A stretch of 64,000 nt of DNA from Paenibacillus sp. FSL R7-0345. Lineage in GTDB: Bacteria > Bacillota > Bacilli > Paenibacillales > Paenibacillaceae. A program made the translations under genes and the position numbers. The notes under the pieces were generated by a model. The model saw only the letters and a list, made by a program, of their open reading frames with translations. It was not told where the DNA came from and did not search any database. Location: the NCBI RefSeq assembly GCF_038595055.1, contig NZ_CP152002.1, forward strand, positions 3,206,501 to 3,270,500, given 5' to 3'. Every line of letters starts with the position of its first letter. Positions within the stretch are counted from its first letter, which is position 1. Below are positions 57,701-64,000 of this stretch, in pieces.

Positions 57701-59234
57701 GAACATCAAGCGTGCAGGCGAACAGCTTAATGAGCTTGAAGCTGCTGTCTATCAGGTTGACCGCGACTGGCAAAAAGCGCCCGAGCCGCAGGATTCACCA
57801 GAAGCAATAGCTGCAGCGCGGGTGCGGCAGAAGAATGAGACGGTGTATCTGGAGGAGGATTACCAGAACGTACGCGAATCCTACATCCGCTGCCAGACGA
57901 TTCTTGAGAACCTGCAGAAGGAACTGCGCAAAACGGAAAAGACGATCAAGGAGAAGCATGAACGGCCTGTTGAAATATGGACTGACACGCTCTCTGTCAA
58001 GGAGCAGGAGATTACGGAGGATACCCGTGAGAATGAACGGCAGTTACATTTGTGCAAACAACGGCTCTCTGCTGTGGATCAATGGCTGCAGACACTGGGC
58101 AATCAGCGACAGATTCTTGACACTCATGTGGAGGGCCGCGTTCAGCTCCGTGATGTACCGGAGGAGGTACAGCTTCAGGTGCGCGATAGCTGTGAACGTA
58201 TGGTTGCTGACTGGCTGCTGCAGAGTAAAGAAAGCCGCGCACAGCGGACTGAACTTACCCGTAAAGTAAAAGAAGAGAAAAATGACTTGAGCAGCAAGCT
58301 GGCCAAGTGCGGCTGGAACAGTGAGCTGGAGACCAAAATCCAGGAACGGCTGAACACCGTCCACTGGGAAGACTTCTTTATTGCCGGGCAGGTGCTGGAT
58401 TCAATGCTGCAAAGCTCACGCGACCAGATTGAGAGCATCCGCAGCGACAAAGAGAGCATGGAGCTCTCACGCAAGCTATGGGTCGGACGCGCGGCCAAGC
58501 GGGTCGTACAGATTACGGATATCCTCAAGCGCATGGAGCGCCGGATGATTATTCACAACGAGAACGGTCATGCCTTTCCGCTGGTGAAGCTGAATTATAA
58601 GCATATTAGCGTGCCCAAGACAACAGATGACATTGAGCCGCTGGTTAGCGACTATTTCAACCGCTGCATCAGCAGCCTGCTGGAGAAATATCCGAAGATC
58701 GAGCAGGTGCCGGCGGCAGCGGTTAAGGAGCTGATCAATGACGGCAAGCTCGTATACGCAGCCATGCAGAACCGCTTCCCGGTGCTTCAGGTGTACAAGC
58801 CGGTTACGGAGAATTACTTCCTGTATGCGGCGCCGGAGGAATTCCACTATTCCGACTGGGAGGTCATCAACCGCGGCGCGCTTGACGAAGCGGTCGGCAG
58901 CGGCGGTCAGCGCCAGTCGGTACAGCTGCTTGTCGCGATGATGATCATGACCCATAAACGGGTCAACCGCGAGAACAAGGGCTGGACTGTCTTCCTCTAC
59001 GATAACCCGTTCGGCGAGATGGTCTCGAACAACGTGCTTGATCCCGTATTCGAGATCTCCAAGGCGCTGAGGTTCCAGTGGCTGATTGTGACGCCGCCGG
59101 AGCTGGTGAAGAATGATGTCAGTGTGCGGTTCGGCGTCTACTGGCAGCTGTACTTTGGCGGAGACAAGGGTGAGATGCTGGAGTCTACTTTGATAAAAGG
59201 CGGCAGGAAGATGATTCCCGCGTCGTTGTTCTAG
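54750..59234 (+). CDS. SMC/MukB-like coiled-coil ATPase (JetC/MksB-like) with unusual Walker motifs
   Basis: A 1494-aa ATPase. The N-terminal head contains P-loop MNGGGKGVLLQ, with K47 but Gly48 where Ser/Thr normally binds Mg. Long coiled coils run from about 300 to 640 and 760 to 1240, separated by a globular hinge-like part near 650-750 (YGLIVTQREADKVPTDALKS). The C-terminal head has signature GSGGQRQSVQLL near 1383 and Walker B TVFLYDNPFGEM, where D1418 is followed by Asn, not the catalytic Glu. LIVTPPELV follows, like the MukB C-terminus. It should form a V-shaped dimer loaded on DNA. No nuclease subunit gene follows. A GGAGGGGG site precedes the ATG. Confidence 0.8.
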   Translation: MPRIERIRIAGLKYEKMLKKYDDMVLDLCNDEGPANTLITLMNGGGKGVLLQSIFQLLIPKTSWGKDNENQVEAFFHNHKKQLKPYTFHVAIEWKLDSGDRNEYITTGIAMTAHSSADQLEIKVDYLLYTLTEYDEHADITLSTLPLYNAEEGGPASFEAIQQFVRERRNEIVYYGSSQAELKKYYAFLAGRDIHIGEWRNMKKINGEEGGIKGYFQKNDAFTNHNLFEKLIIPEIGSSLNDGAREEDGSLQRMFTDTATVAQRLPMLEQREKAFAEFTALAAPLHELVKQGAEAERSFQETELLGRQIYTVIYDELRSAEDNRGRQADELVRLQTEARQLRFEADNLSYLRSKEEHDTKQEEFKAISDNQGRARSRLDESKEQEKRLEVAQYLAKRQVHKREVTQWQKEIEAIEGSLEMKERQEVIQSAKAELRLQWDQVFRLWQQQLSGFAGRRLALTAEEAGLRKERESYVLELGGLESRINELTGSIRQFTEEAGVFASRHGLEAAGAPGQALQRTLMAANTIADSIAERTALRGHGEARKLSLRTNLAELQAKLTAERRQADGLQNQLEAQMGRESQMWSQLVVLLELYEEHQVLGATALFEAKALIHERFIRRLEDTEQQTKRLRREFYHQQLDVELQQEAYWLPNADVLTVKDRLDALKISSIPGSSYLNDLSYLHREEELGRHPLLPYGLIVTQREADKVPTDALKSVILKSAVPVFIREEMGGAAAVEPFLLLANQGPQMVLQPEQFNDWKRGIASRLKEKEEELQDAENYLSKLKTARQEFERLFQGEHTVSLKAKLRELELVLKELDTAVSGLKTEIGENDELLASSQKELNEYEQEKAGLEQRAQALRLWEERTRKQEQDYKDKQRAVDRRQALNKEISVKDQGLVQLKTEMESAAQLREQWIGDTRYSLFPRLQSWFPELVFPNDRQAETDLAEAEISPDTQNKMLQLLSTVESLQQSLTHNELEIRTRQGNIKRAGEQLNELEAAVYQVDRDWQKAPEPQDSPEAIAAARVRQKNETVYLEEDYQNVRESYIRCQTILENLQKELRKTEKTIKEKHERPVEIWTDTLSVKEQEITEDTRENERQLHLCKQRLSAVDQWLQTLGNQRQILDTHVEGRVQLRDVPEEVQLQVRDSCERMVADWLLQSKESRAQRTELTRKVKEEKNDLSSKLAKCGWNSELETKIQERLNTVHWEDFFIAGQVLDSMLQSSRDQIESIRSDKESMELSRKLWVGRAAKRVVQITDILKRMERRMIIHNENGHAFPLVKLNYKHISVPKTTDDIEPLVSDYFNRCISSLLEKYPKIEQVPAAAVKELINDGKLVYAAMQNRFPVLQVYKPVTENYFLYAAPEEFHYSDWEVINRGALDEAVGSGGQRQSVQLLVAMMIMTHKRVNRENKGWTVFLYDNPFGEMVSNNVLDPVFEISKALRFQWLIVTPPELVKNDVSVRFGVYWQLYFGGDKGEMLESTLIKGGRKMIPASLF

Positions 59235-59248
59235 CTGTACATTAATAA

Positions 59249-59283
59249 GACCCGTCTGGCAGATGCCTGGCGGGTTTGTTTTG
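59249..59283 (+). terminator. Intrinsic terminator after the condensin-like operon
   Basis: CCCGTCTGGCA pairs with TGCCTGGCGGG (one T-G pair, one mismatch), followed by TTTGTTTT. Confidence 0.65.
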
Positions 59284-59305
59284 AGTTAGGGTGTGTGGTG
59301 AAGCA

Positions 59306-59745
59306 AATCAAAGGCAAAAAGGCCTTTGATTCCGGCCTGCGTGGCCGAAAGAAGCAAATCAAAGGCAAAAAGGCCTTTGATTCGGGCCCACGCGGCCGAA
59401 AGAAGCAAATCAAAGGCAAAAAGGCCTTTGATTCTGGCCCGCGCGGCCGAATGAGGCCAATCAAAGGCAAAAAGGCCTTTGATTCGGGCCCACGCGGCCG
59501 AAAGAGGCAAATCAAAGGCAAAAAGGCCTTTGATTCGGGCCCACGCGCCGAAAGAAGCAAATCAAAGGCAAAAAGGCCTTTGATTCGGGCCTGCGCAGCC
59601 GAATGAGCTAAATCAAAGGCAAAAAGGCCTTTGATTCCGGCCTGCGTGGCCGAAAGAGGCAAATCAAAGGCAAAAAGGCATTTGATTCTGGCCCACGCGG
59701 CCGAAAGAAGCAAATCAAAGGCAAAAAGGCATTTGATTCCGGCCC
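59306..59745. repeat. Nine-unit 51-bp tandem array of hairpins
   Basis: Units start at 59306, 59357, 59408, 59459, 59510, 59560, 59611, 59662 and 59713, a period of 51 bp (one unit is 50). Each contains AATCAAAGGC-AAAAAG-GCCTTTGATT, a perfect 10-bp hairpin. Most also have a GC palindrome GGCC-CACGC-GGCC or variant. In the last two units one hairpin arm has GGCATTTGATT. The array is open in several frames on both strands only because the unit is a multiple of three and lacks stops. It begins 23 nt after the operon terminator. Confidence 0.93.
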
Positions 59746-59777
59746 TCTATCCGCTGGTTCCGCCCGCGATCCGCTTA

Positions 59778-60026
59778 TTATCTTCTATTATTATTTTTCT
59801 TGAGATTAATATTAGTAATGAGTAATAGAATACAGCATATAATTAGTAGCAGATAGCCTGCAAATGCGAGTATGTCAGTTACTAAAACAAATATTATGCC
59901 AAACATACTCGAGCCGTAGCCGGACGGAAATATTCCAAGTCTTGCTGCGCTAAGCACCGGGTGATTTAGCAAAGCGAGGATGAAGCTTCCCAGCAAGCAA
60001 TAAAGCAGATTTACATTGTTCTTCAT
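59778..60026 (-). CDS. Small two-helix membrane protein, unknown
   Basis: An 82-aa protein with two hydrophobic helices (LLYCLLGSFILALLNHPVL and FVLVTDILAFAGYLLLIICC) and a basic Asn-rich tail (NLKKNNNRR). I do not recognise a family. AAGGAG with 7-nt spacing precedes the ATG at 60024-60026, which supports a real gene; the open frame further upstream lacks a ribosome site. It stands alone between the repeat array and the TPM gene. Confidence 0.6.
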   Translation of the reverse strand: MKNNVNLLYCLLGSFILALLNHPVLSAARLGIFPSGYGSSMFGIIFVLVTDILAFAGYLLLIICCILLLITNINLKKNNNRR

Positions 60027-60233
60027 TATGCAGCTCCTTATTATCCAATTATTTACTCTTCGAACGTTAAACGTATCATGCAGATTTATTGTTGTCGAGT
60101 AAAAATGTACTGTAGCCGGGTTAGCAAGAGTTGCGGACAGCATTAACTTCTGGCTGTAGAAATTGTAGATTTTTAACAATATCCGCAGACAGGACCGATA
60201 TTAAAGGTAGAATAGACAAGCAGGGGGATTCAG

Positions 60234-61757
60234 ATGAAGCACAAAGGGATTATGTTTACGCTAATTGCGATGCTGCTGAGTGTCATGCTGCTGCCGGGGA
60301 CAGGCTGGGCTAAGCCGGCTGTGCCGGAGCATATGGATGCATTTTATGTGAATGACTTTGCCGGGGTCATTGACCTGAAAGCAGAAAATTATATGGTCAA
60401 CTATGGTGTAAAGCTGCATCAGGAGACGGGGGCGCAGGTGGTGCTGGTTACGGTGGATTCCACCGGTGGAGCTTCAATGGAGGAGTATGCGAAGACGCTT
60501 TTTAATAACTGGGGAATCGGCTCGGCTGATAAGGATAACGGTGTACTGCTGCTGCTCTCGGTTAAAGATGACAATTACTGGGTGCTGCAGGGTGACGGAC
60601 TGAAGAACTCGCTAACGGACAGCATGCTCTCGCAGATTCTTGCCCAGTCCCTGGAGCCGGATTTTGCCCGCAAAGAGTATGCGGCCGGGGCACGCAAAAC
60701 TTACGGTGCTTTAATTGAAAGCCTGGGCGGGGTATGGACGGAGCCGCTGGGTACGCGGAATTTTGTAGCTGATAATGCGGGAGTCCTGCCGCAGGTTACA
60801 AGACTTTATCTTAATCAGTCCAGCAACCGTTACAAGACTACAACCGGCAGCGGTATTTACTTTGTAACAGTTAAGAATCCCGGGGGGAAAACCCTGCAGG
60901 ATTACACATACGCCAAATATGCCTCGGTAGGCGCCGGTCCCAGAGATGTGATGCTTGTGCTCGACATTGAAGGCGACAATTATCATGTTCTGCAAGGCCG
61001 GGATGTGGATACCACGCTGACAAATACTGTGGTCGGAGAGATCCTGAACAAAGCGCTGGAACCGCAATTTGCCGCCAAAAATTATGCGGCCGGGGTGACT
61101 GCGGCGGCCAATGAGTTTTTTAGCTTTTTTCTGGCCAGGGCTGATCACAGTCCGGCAGCGGACCAGGCGTCATCCGGAGCTGCAGAAGCTGCAGAAGCTG
61201 TTACGAATCAAGCCACAGCGTCCATTGAAGCTGTAGAAACTGTCTCTGAACCTATATCCAAAGGCAAAGGCTTTGCGGTAGTAGGCATATTTCTAGGTGT
61301 TCTTGGCCTGATCAGCTTGGCATTCTCACGCCGGAACAGTCACATCGCCCGCTATGGCTTGCCTGTTAATCCGTACAGCCGGCGCAATATCCGCCGCTAC
61401 GGAACGTGGCACGGCCAGCCGGGATACGGCTATGGCAGCCGCTGGTATAACCGGCGTCACCGTCCGCGCCGCAGAACGGCTCACTACAATAACACTGAGC
61501 CTCAACAAAGCCGCAGCAGTTTCTGGAACACTAATCACGGCGGCGGCGGGTCGAGCAGCGGCGGCGGAGCCGGACGCTACTCCAGCAGCGAAACAAATCA
61601 TGGCGGAGGAGGATACAGCAGCGGCGGCGGAAGCGGCCGGTACTCTTCTCGTAATGACGATGATGACAGATCCTCACGCTCCTCCTCCTCCTCCAGCTCC
61701 TCTGGCGGGGGCGGAGGCAATGCGAGCAGCGGCGGCGGAGTCGGCAGACACGGCTAA
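60234..61757 (+). CDS. Secreted/membrane protein with two TPM domains and Gly/Ser-rich tail
   Basis: A 507-aa protein. The signal peptide ends at GTGWAKPA. Two TPM (YgcG-type) domains are present, at about 35-160 (FYVNDFAGVIDLKAENYM) and 177-300 (NFVADNAGVLPQVTRLYL). Both have the matching middle motifs GVLLLLSVKDDNYWVLQGDG and VMLVLDIEGDNYHVLQGRD. A helix follows near 345-360 (GFAVVGIFLGVLGLISLAF), then an Arg/Tyr-rich stretch and Gly/Ser repeats (HGGGGSSSGGG, HGGGGYSSGGGSG). TPM proteins are reported as phosphatases or photosystem repair factors in plants and as YgcG in bacteria; the role here is unknown. Single-domain forms are the norm. Confidence 0.85.
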   Translation: MKHKGIMFTLIAMLLSVMLLPGTGWAKPAVPEHMDAFYVNDFAGVIDLKAENYMVNYGVKLHQETGAQVVLVTVDSTGGASMEEYAKTLFNNWGIGSADKDNGVLLLLSVKDDNYWVLQGDGLKNSLTDSMLSQILAQSLEPDFARKEYAAGARKTYGALIESLGGVWTEPLGTRNFVADNAGVLPQVTRLYLNQSSNRYKTTTGSGIYFVTVKNPGGKTLQDYTYAKYASVGAGPRDVMLVLDIEGDNYHVLQGRDVDTTLTNTVVGEILNKALEPQFAAKNYAAGVTAAANEFFSFFLARADHSPAADQASSGAAEAAEAVTNQATASIEAVETVSEPISKGKGFAVVGIFLGVLGLISLAFSRRNSHIARYGLPVNPYSRRNIRRYGTWHGQPGYGYGSRWYNRRHRPRRRTAHYNNTEPQQSRSSFWNTNHGGGGSSSGGGAGRYSSSETNHGGGGYSSGGGSGRYSSRNDDDDRSSRSSSSSSSSGGGGGNASSGGGVGRHG

Positions 61758-61791
61758 TGCTAAAAGGAAGTGGATAATTCCGTTTGCAAAG

Positions 61792-61820
61792 CCCTCTTCA
61801 ACAAGAGGGTTTTCTTTTTA
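61792..61820 (+). terminator. Intrinsic terminator after the TPM gene
   Basis: CCCTCTT-CAAC-AAGAGGG followed by TTTTCTTTTT. Confidence 0.85.
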
Positions 61821-61945
61821 TGTTACAGAATATGGATAATAAAGTGAAAATACTGAAACCTTTGCTCCCGGAAGATCGTCTATCATGGGAGAATGTGAGA
61901 CTACCACTTTTTGCATGATATGCATGACCAGGGAGGAACCTAGCA

Positions 61946-63082
61946 GTGAGTACTTCATCTTTGCCCCAGCGCTCAAGCGCCAACAAGAAGAAACCCGTCA
62001 AAAAGAAACGCAAGAAAGTGAGCTTTCTGCGCAAACTTACCAGAGTATTTATGTTCTGCCTGCTGATGCTGACGATTGGCATGGGCTGGCTGTATTTTGC
62101 ACCTTCTGCCCATAATGTCCGCTACCTGATTGCAGATACTTTGATTACAACACAGCACCGTTATATGGCTAAATATATAATCGGCGAAAATGAGCTGAAG
62201 AACAGAGTCGCAGAGTATAACCAGCGCTTTGATGATATGGGGGACGAGGTAGATACCCACATCATTGCAACACCCGAACCTCAAGCAGATGTCGAAGCCC
62301 CGGAAGAGAAACCGTTAGTGGAAATTGAGGAGGTAAGTGGAACCGGATATGCAGGTTATATAATGATTGTTAATGATCCTACCAAGGTCCGGCTGGGTAT
62401 TCCGAATAAAGTAGGCTCCGGTGAAAAGGTATCCAGCATGGTAGCGCGTACCGGTGCGATTGCCGGCGTGAACGGCGGAGGGTTCGCTGATCCCAACTGG
62501 AGCGGTAACGGATTTAAGCCAATTGGGCTTGTAATTTCTCAGGGTAAGCTTTTTTATAACGGGCTCGGGGGAAAAACGTCCACACAGATCGTCGGGCTCG
62601 ATAGACAGGGAAAAATGATTGCCGGCAACTATTCACTGGAAGAGCTGAGCAAGCTTGAGGTTCAGGAGGCCGTTTCATTTCAGCCGCGGATCATCGTGAA
62701 CGGCAAAGGCCTGATCAAAAACGCTGCCGAAGGCTGGGGGATCGCTCCAAGAACGGCCATGGGCCAGCGTGCCGACGGGGCGCTGCTGTTTGTCGTGATT
62801 GACGGCAGACAGCCGGGCTACAGCATCGGGGCCAACCTGTACGATGTCCAGCAGATCATGCTCAAGCATGGCGCTGTGATTGCTGCTAATCTGGACGGCG
62901 GTTCATCGACTGTTCTGGTAAAAGATAATCAGATCGTCAACAAACCATCCTCACAATATGGCGAACGTTATTTACCGACAGCTTTTCTCGTATTCGAACA
63001 TCCGGAGCAGGCGCAGATTAAAAATATCTGGGAGGGTCTTGATCCGTCCCAGATCGATGCCGCCAAGAAACGGACCCAGTAG
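61946..63082 (+). CDS. Membrane-anchored phosphodiester glycosidase family protein (NAGPA domain)
   Basis: A 378-aa protein. A Lys-rich cytosolic N-terminus is followed by one membrane helix near residues 33-52 (VFMFCLLMLTIGMGWLYF), a linker, and the extracytoplasmic NAGPA domain. GAIAGVNGGGFADPNW, SFQPRIIVNGKGLI, APRTAMGQRADGALLFVVID and VIAANLDGGSSTVLV are the conserved motifs. The family cleaves phosphodiester-linked sugars in exopolysaccharide or wall teichoic-type polymers. The start is GTG 61946, set by GGGAGG 9 nt upstream. It is transcribed alone. Confidence 0.88.
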   Translation: MSTSSLPQRSSANKKKPVKKKRKKVSFLRKLTRVFMFCLLMLTIGMGWLYFAPSAHNVRYLIADTLITTQHRYMAKYIIGENELKNRVAEYNQRFDDMGDEVDTHIIATPEPQADVEAPEEKPLVEIEEVSGTGYAGYIMIVNDPTKVRLGIPNKVGSGEKVSSMVARTGAIAGVNGGGFADPNWSGNGFKPIGLVISQGKLFYNGLGGKTSTQIVGLDRQGKMIAGNYSLEELSKLEVQEAVSFQPRIIVNGKGLIKNAAEGWGIAPRTAMGQRADGALLFVVIDGRQPGYSIGANLYDVQQIMLKHGAVIAANLDGGSSTVLVKDNQIVNKPSSQYGERYLPTAFLVFEHPEQAQIKNIWEGLDPSQIDAAKKRTQ

Positions 63083-63100
63083 ACATATGACCGGAATTAA

Positions 63101-63113
63101 AGGTATGCTACCT
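63101..63113. promoter_or_regulatory. Small palindrome upstream of the LysR gene
   Basis: AGGTA-TGC-TACCT is a perfect inverted repeat 53 nt before the TTG start. TATAAG follows at 63116-63121. It may be an autoregulatory site; this is inferred from position. Confidence 0.25.
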
Positions 63114-63166
63114 AGTATAAGCCAGATTCGTACAGGCATCAGCCTTAGGTAAGAGGGGGAACAGGT

Positions 63167-64000
63167 TTGACATTGCAGCAGCTCCGCTATGCCATTGAGA
63201 TTGCGAACAGCGGCTCGATGAACGAAGCGGCCAAACGGCTTTTTGTGTCGCAGCCCAGTCTCTCCAATGCGATCAAGGAACTGGAGAGCGAGCTGGGAAT
63301 TACTATTTTTGAACGGACCAACCGGGGAATCAGCATATCAGCTGAAGGCATGGAGTTTCTGGGCTATGCCCGGCAAATTATCGAGCAGACCGAGTTCATG
63401 GAGAACCGGTACACCGGGAAGAAGCGCAGTCCGGTTTATTTTTCCGTGTCCACACAGCACTACGCCTTTGTTGTAGATGCTTTTGTGCGTCTGATGAAGG
63501 AGCGGAAGCTTGCCGAATACAACTTCAGCCTGCGGGAGACGCAGACCTATGAAATTATTGAGGATGTGCGCACCCTGCGCAGCGATCTTGGCATCCTGTA
63601 CATCAACGAGAGCAATTATAAGGTAATGAACAAGTTGTTCAGTGACGGAAATCTCAAATTCACACCGCTGTTTAATACTAACCCGCATGTGTATGTCAGG
63701 ACCGGTCATGCCCTGGCTGCAAAAGAGACTATTGTGCTGGAAGATATTTTACCGTTTCCGTACATTACTTTTGAGCAGGGGGATAATAATTCCTTACACT
63801 TCTCGGAAGAAATGCTCAGCTTTACGCAGATTGAGAAAAACGTTAAAGTAACGGACCGGGCCACTCTGTCTAACCTGCTGCTCGGCAGTGATGCCTATAC
63901 GATCGGAACCGGCATTATGGCCTCTGATCTGAACGGCAACGGAATGGTGACCATACCGTATGACAGCAATGAAGTGTTTACTGTCGGCTGGATTGCCCAT
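63167..64000 (+). CDS. LysR-family regulator (3' end cut by window edge)
   Basis: An open frame of 278 codons to the window end without a stop. The winged-helix domain is LQQLRYAIEIANSGSMNEAA, then KRLFVSQPSLSNAIKELESEL and GITIFERTNRGISIS. The effector domain begins near residue 90 (PVYFSVSTQHYAFVVDAFVRL). The start is TTG 63167, with GAGGGGG about 8 nt upstream. The effector is unknown. At least the last residues of the effector domain are missing, since family members are usually 290-310 aa. Confidence 0.88.
   Translation, partial: MTLQQLRYAIEIANSGSMNEAAKRLFVSQPSLSNAIKELESELGITIFERTNRGISISAEGMEFLGYARQIIEQTEFMENRYTGKKRSPVYFSVSTQHYAFVVDAFVRLMKERKLAEYNFSLRETQTYEIIEDVRTLRSDLGILYINESNYKVMNKLFSDGNLKFTPLFNTNPHVYVRTGHALAAKETIVLEDILPFPYITFEQGDNNSLHFSEEMLSFTQIEKNVKVTDRATLSNLLLGSDAYTIGTGIMASDLNGNGMVTIPYDSNEVFTVGWIAH

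Noticed and set aside
59231..59713. Open frames on both strands through the 51-bp array
   Set aside because: The 51-bp unit is a multiple of three without stops, so several frames stay open. No ribosome sites or non-repeat domains are present.
59306..59745. CRISPR array
   Set aside because: There are regular repeats but no unique spacers; the whole 51-bp unit repeats and no cas genes are nearby.

Overview
The window looks like a chromosomal segment of a spore-forming Firmicute of the Paenibacillus type. The evidence is a moderate-GC genome with strong AGGAGG-type ribosome binding sites, TTG and GTG starts, a GerA/GerC/GerB germination operon with a forespore-type promoter, a DUF421/DUF1657 spore protein, a T-box thrS leader, several AraC regulators and many Gfo/Idh/MocA sugar oxidoreductases. 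No tRNA, rRNA, CRISPR array, prophage or transposase gene is visible.

Layout. 1-2.4 kb: an AraC regulator (cut by the window edge) divergent from a sugar isomerase and oxidoreductase. 2.4-7.7 kb: spore block with DUF1657, a '2Duf'-type protein and a ger operon in A-C-B order. 7.8-11.2 kb: MoxR/DUF58/DUF4129 operon. 11.3-12.3 kb: azlCD. 12.6-15.7 kb: GH42 beta-galactosidase and its divergent AraC regulator. 15.8-21.7 kb: large secreted Ig-like repeat protein with a MacB-type ABC exporter and adaptor. 21.8-24.9 kb: NagZ-like lipoprotein, ferritin and a cation exporter with Mn-type metal ligands. 25-26.9 kb: Nudix/winged-helix regulator with a PARG-like macrodomain protein. 27-30.5 kb: hemerythrin, metallophosphoesterase, DUF3977, MarR regulator and NmrA-like oxidoreductase. 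30.8-34.7 kb: complete HssRS-HrtBA heme-sensing and heme-export locus. 34.8-36.9 kb: LysR/YeiH pair. 37-42.4 kb: AraC regulator and a four-gene sugar catabolic operon. 42.5-51.5 kb: msrA, GH64 glucanase, MaoC protein, a second two-component system, HAD phosphatase and T-box thrS. 52.5-59.2 kb: three-gene SMC/condensin-like operon, followed by a 51-bp tandem repeat array. 59.8-64 kb: small membrane protein, tandem-TPM protein, phosphodiester glycosidase and a truncated LysR regulator.

The most unusual content is the 52.5-59.2 kb operon. It resembles the Wadjet JetABC or MksFEB condensins: a kleisin-like 502-aa protein, a KITE-like 252-aa protein and a 1494-aa SMC-like ATPase. No JetD nuclease gene follows. 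The ATPase has non-canonical Walker A (GGGKG) and Walker B (YDNPF) residues. The operon sits behind its own promoter and an intrinsic terminator, and a nine-unit hairpin array follows it.

A second notable item is a roughly 130-bp structured repeat present twice (30623-30750 and 37936-38065). Five compensatory base-pair changes in a 13-bp stem indicate a conserved RNA or cruciform fold. Regulation is readable at several loci: an HssR-type direct repeat before hrtB, a perfect palindrome at the MarR promoter, a T-N11-A box between lysR and yeiH, and a sigma-G-like promoter before the ger operon.
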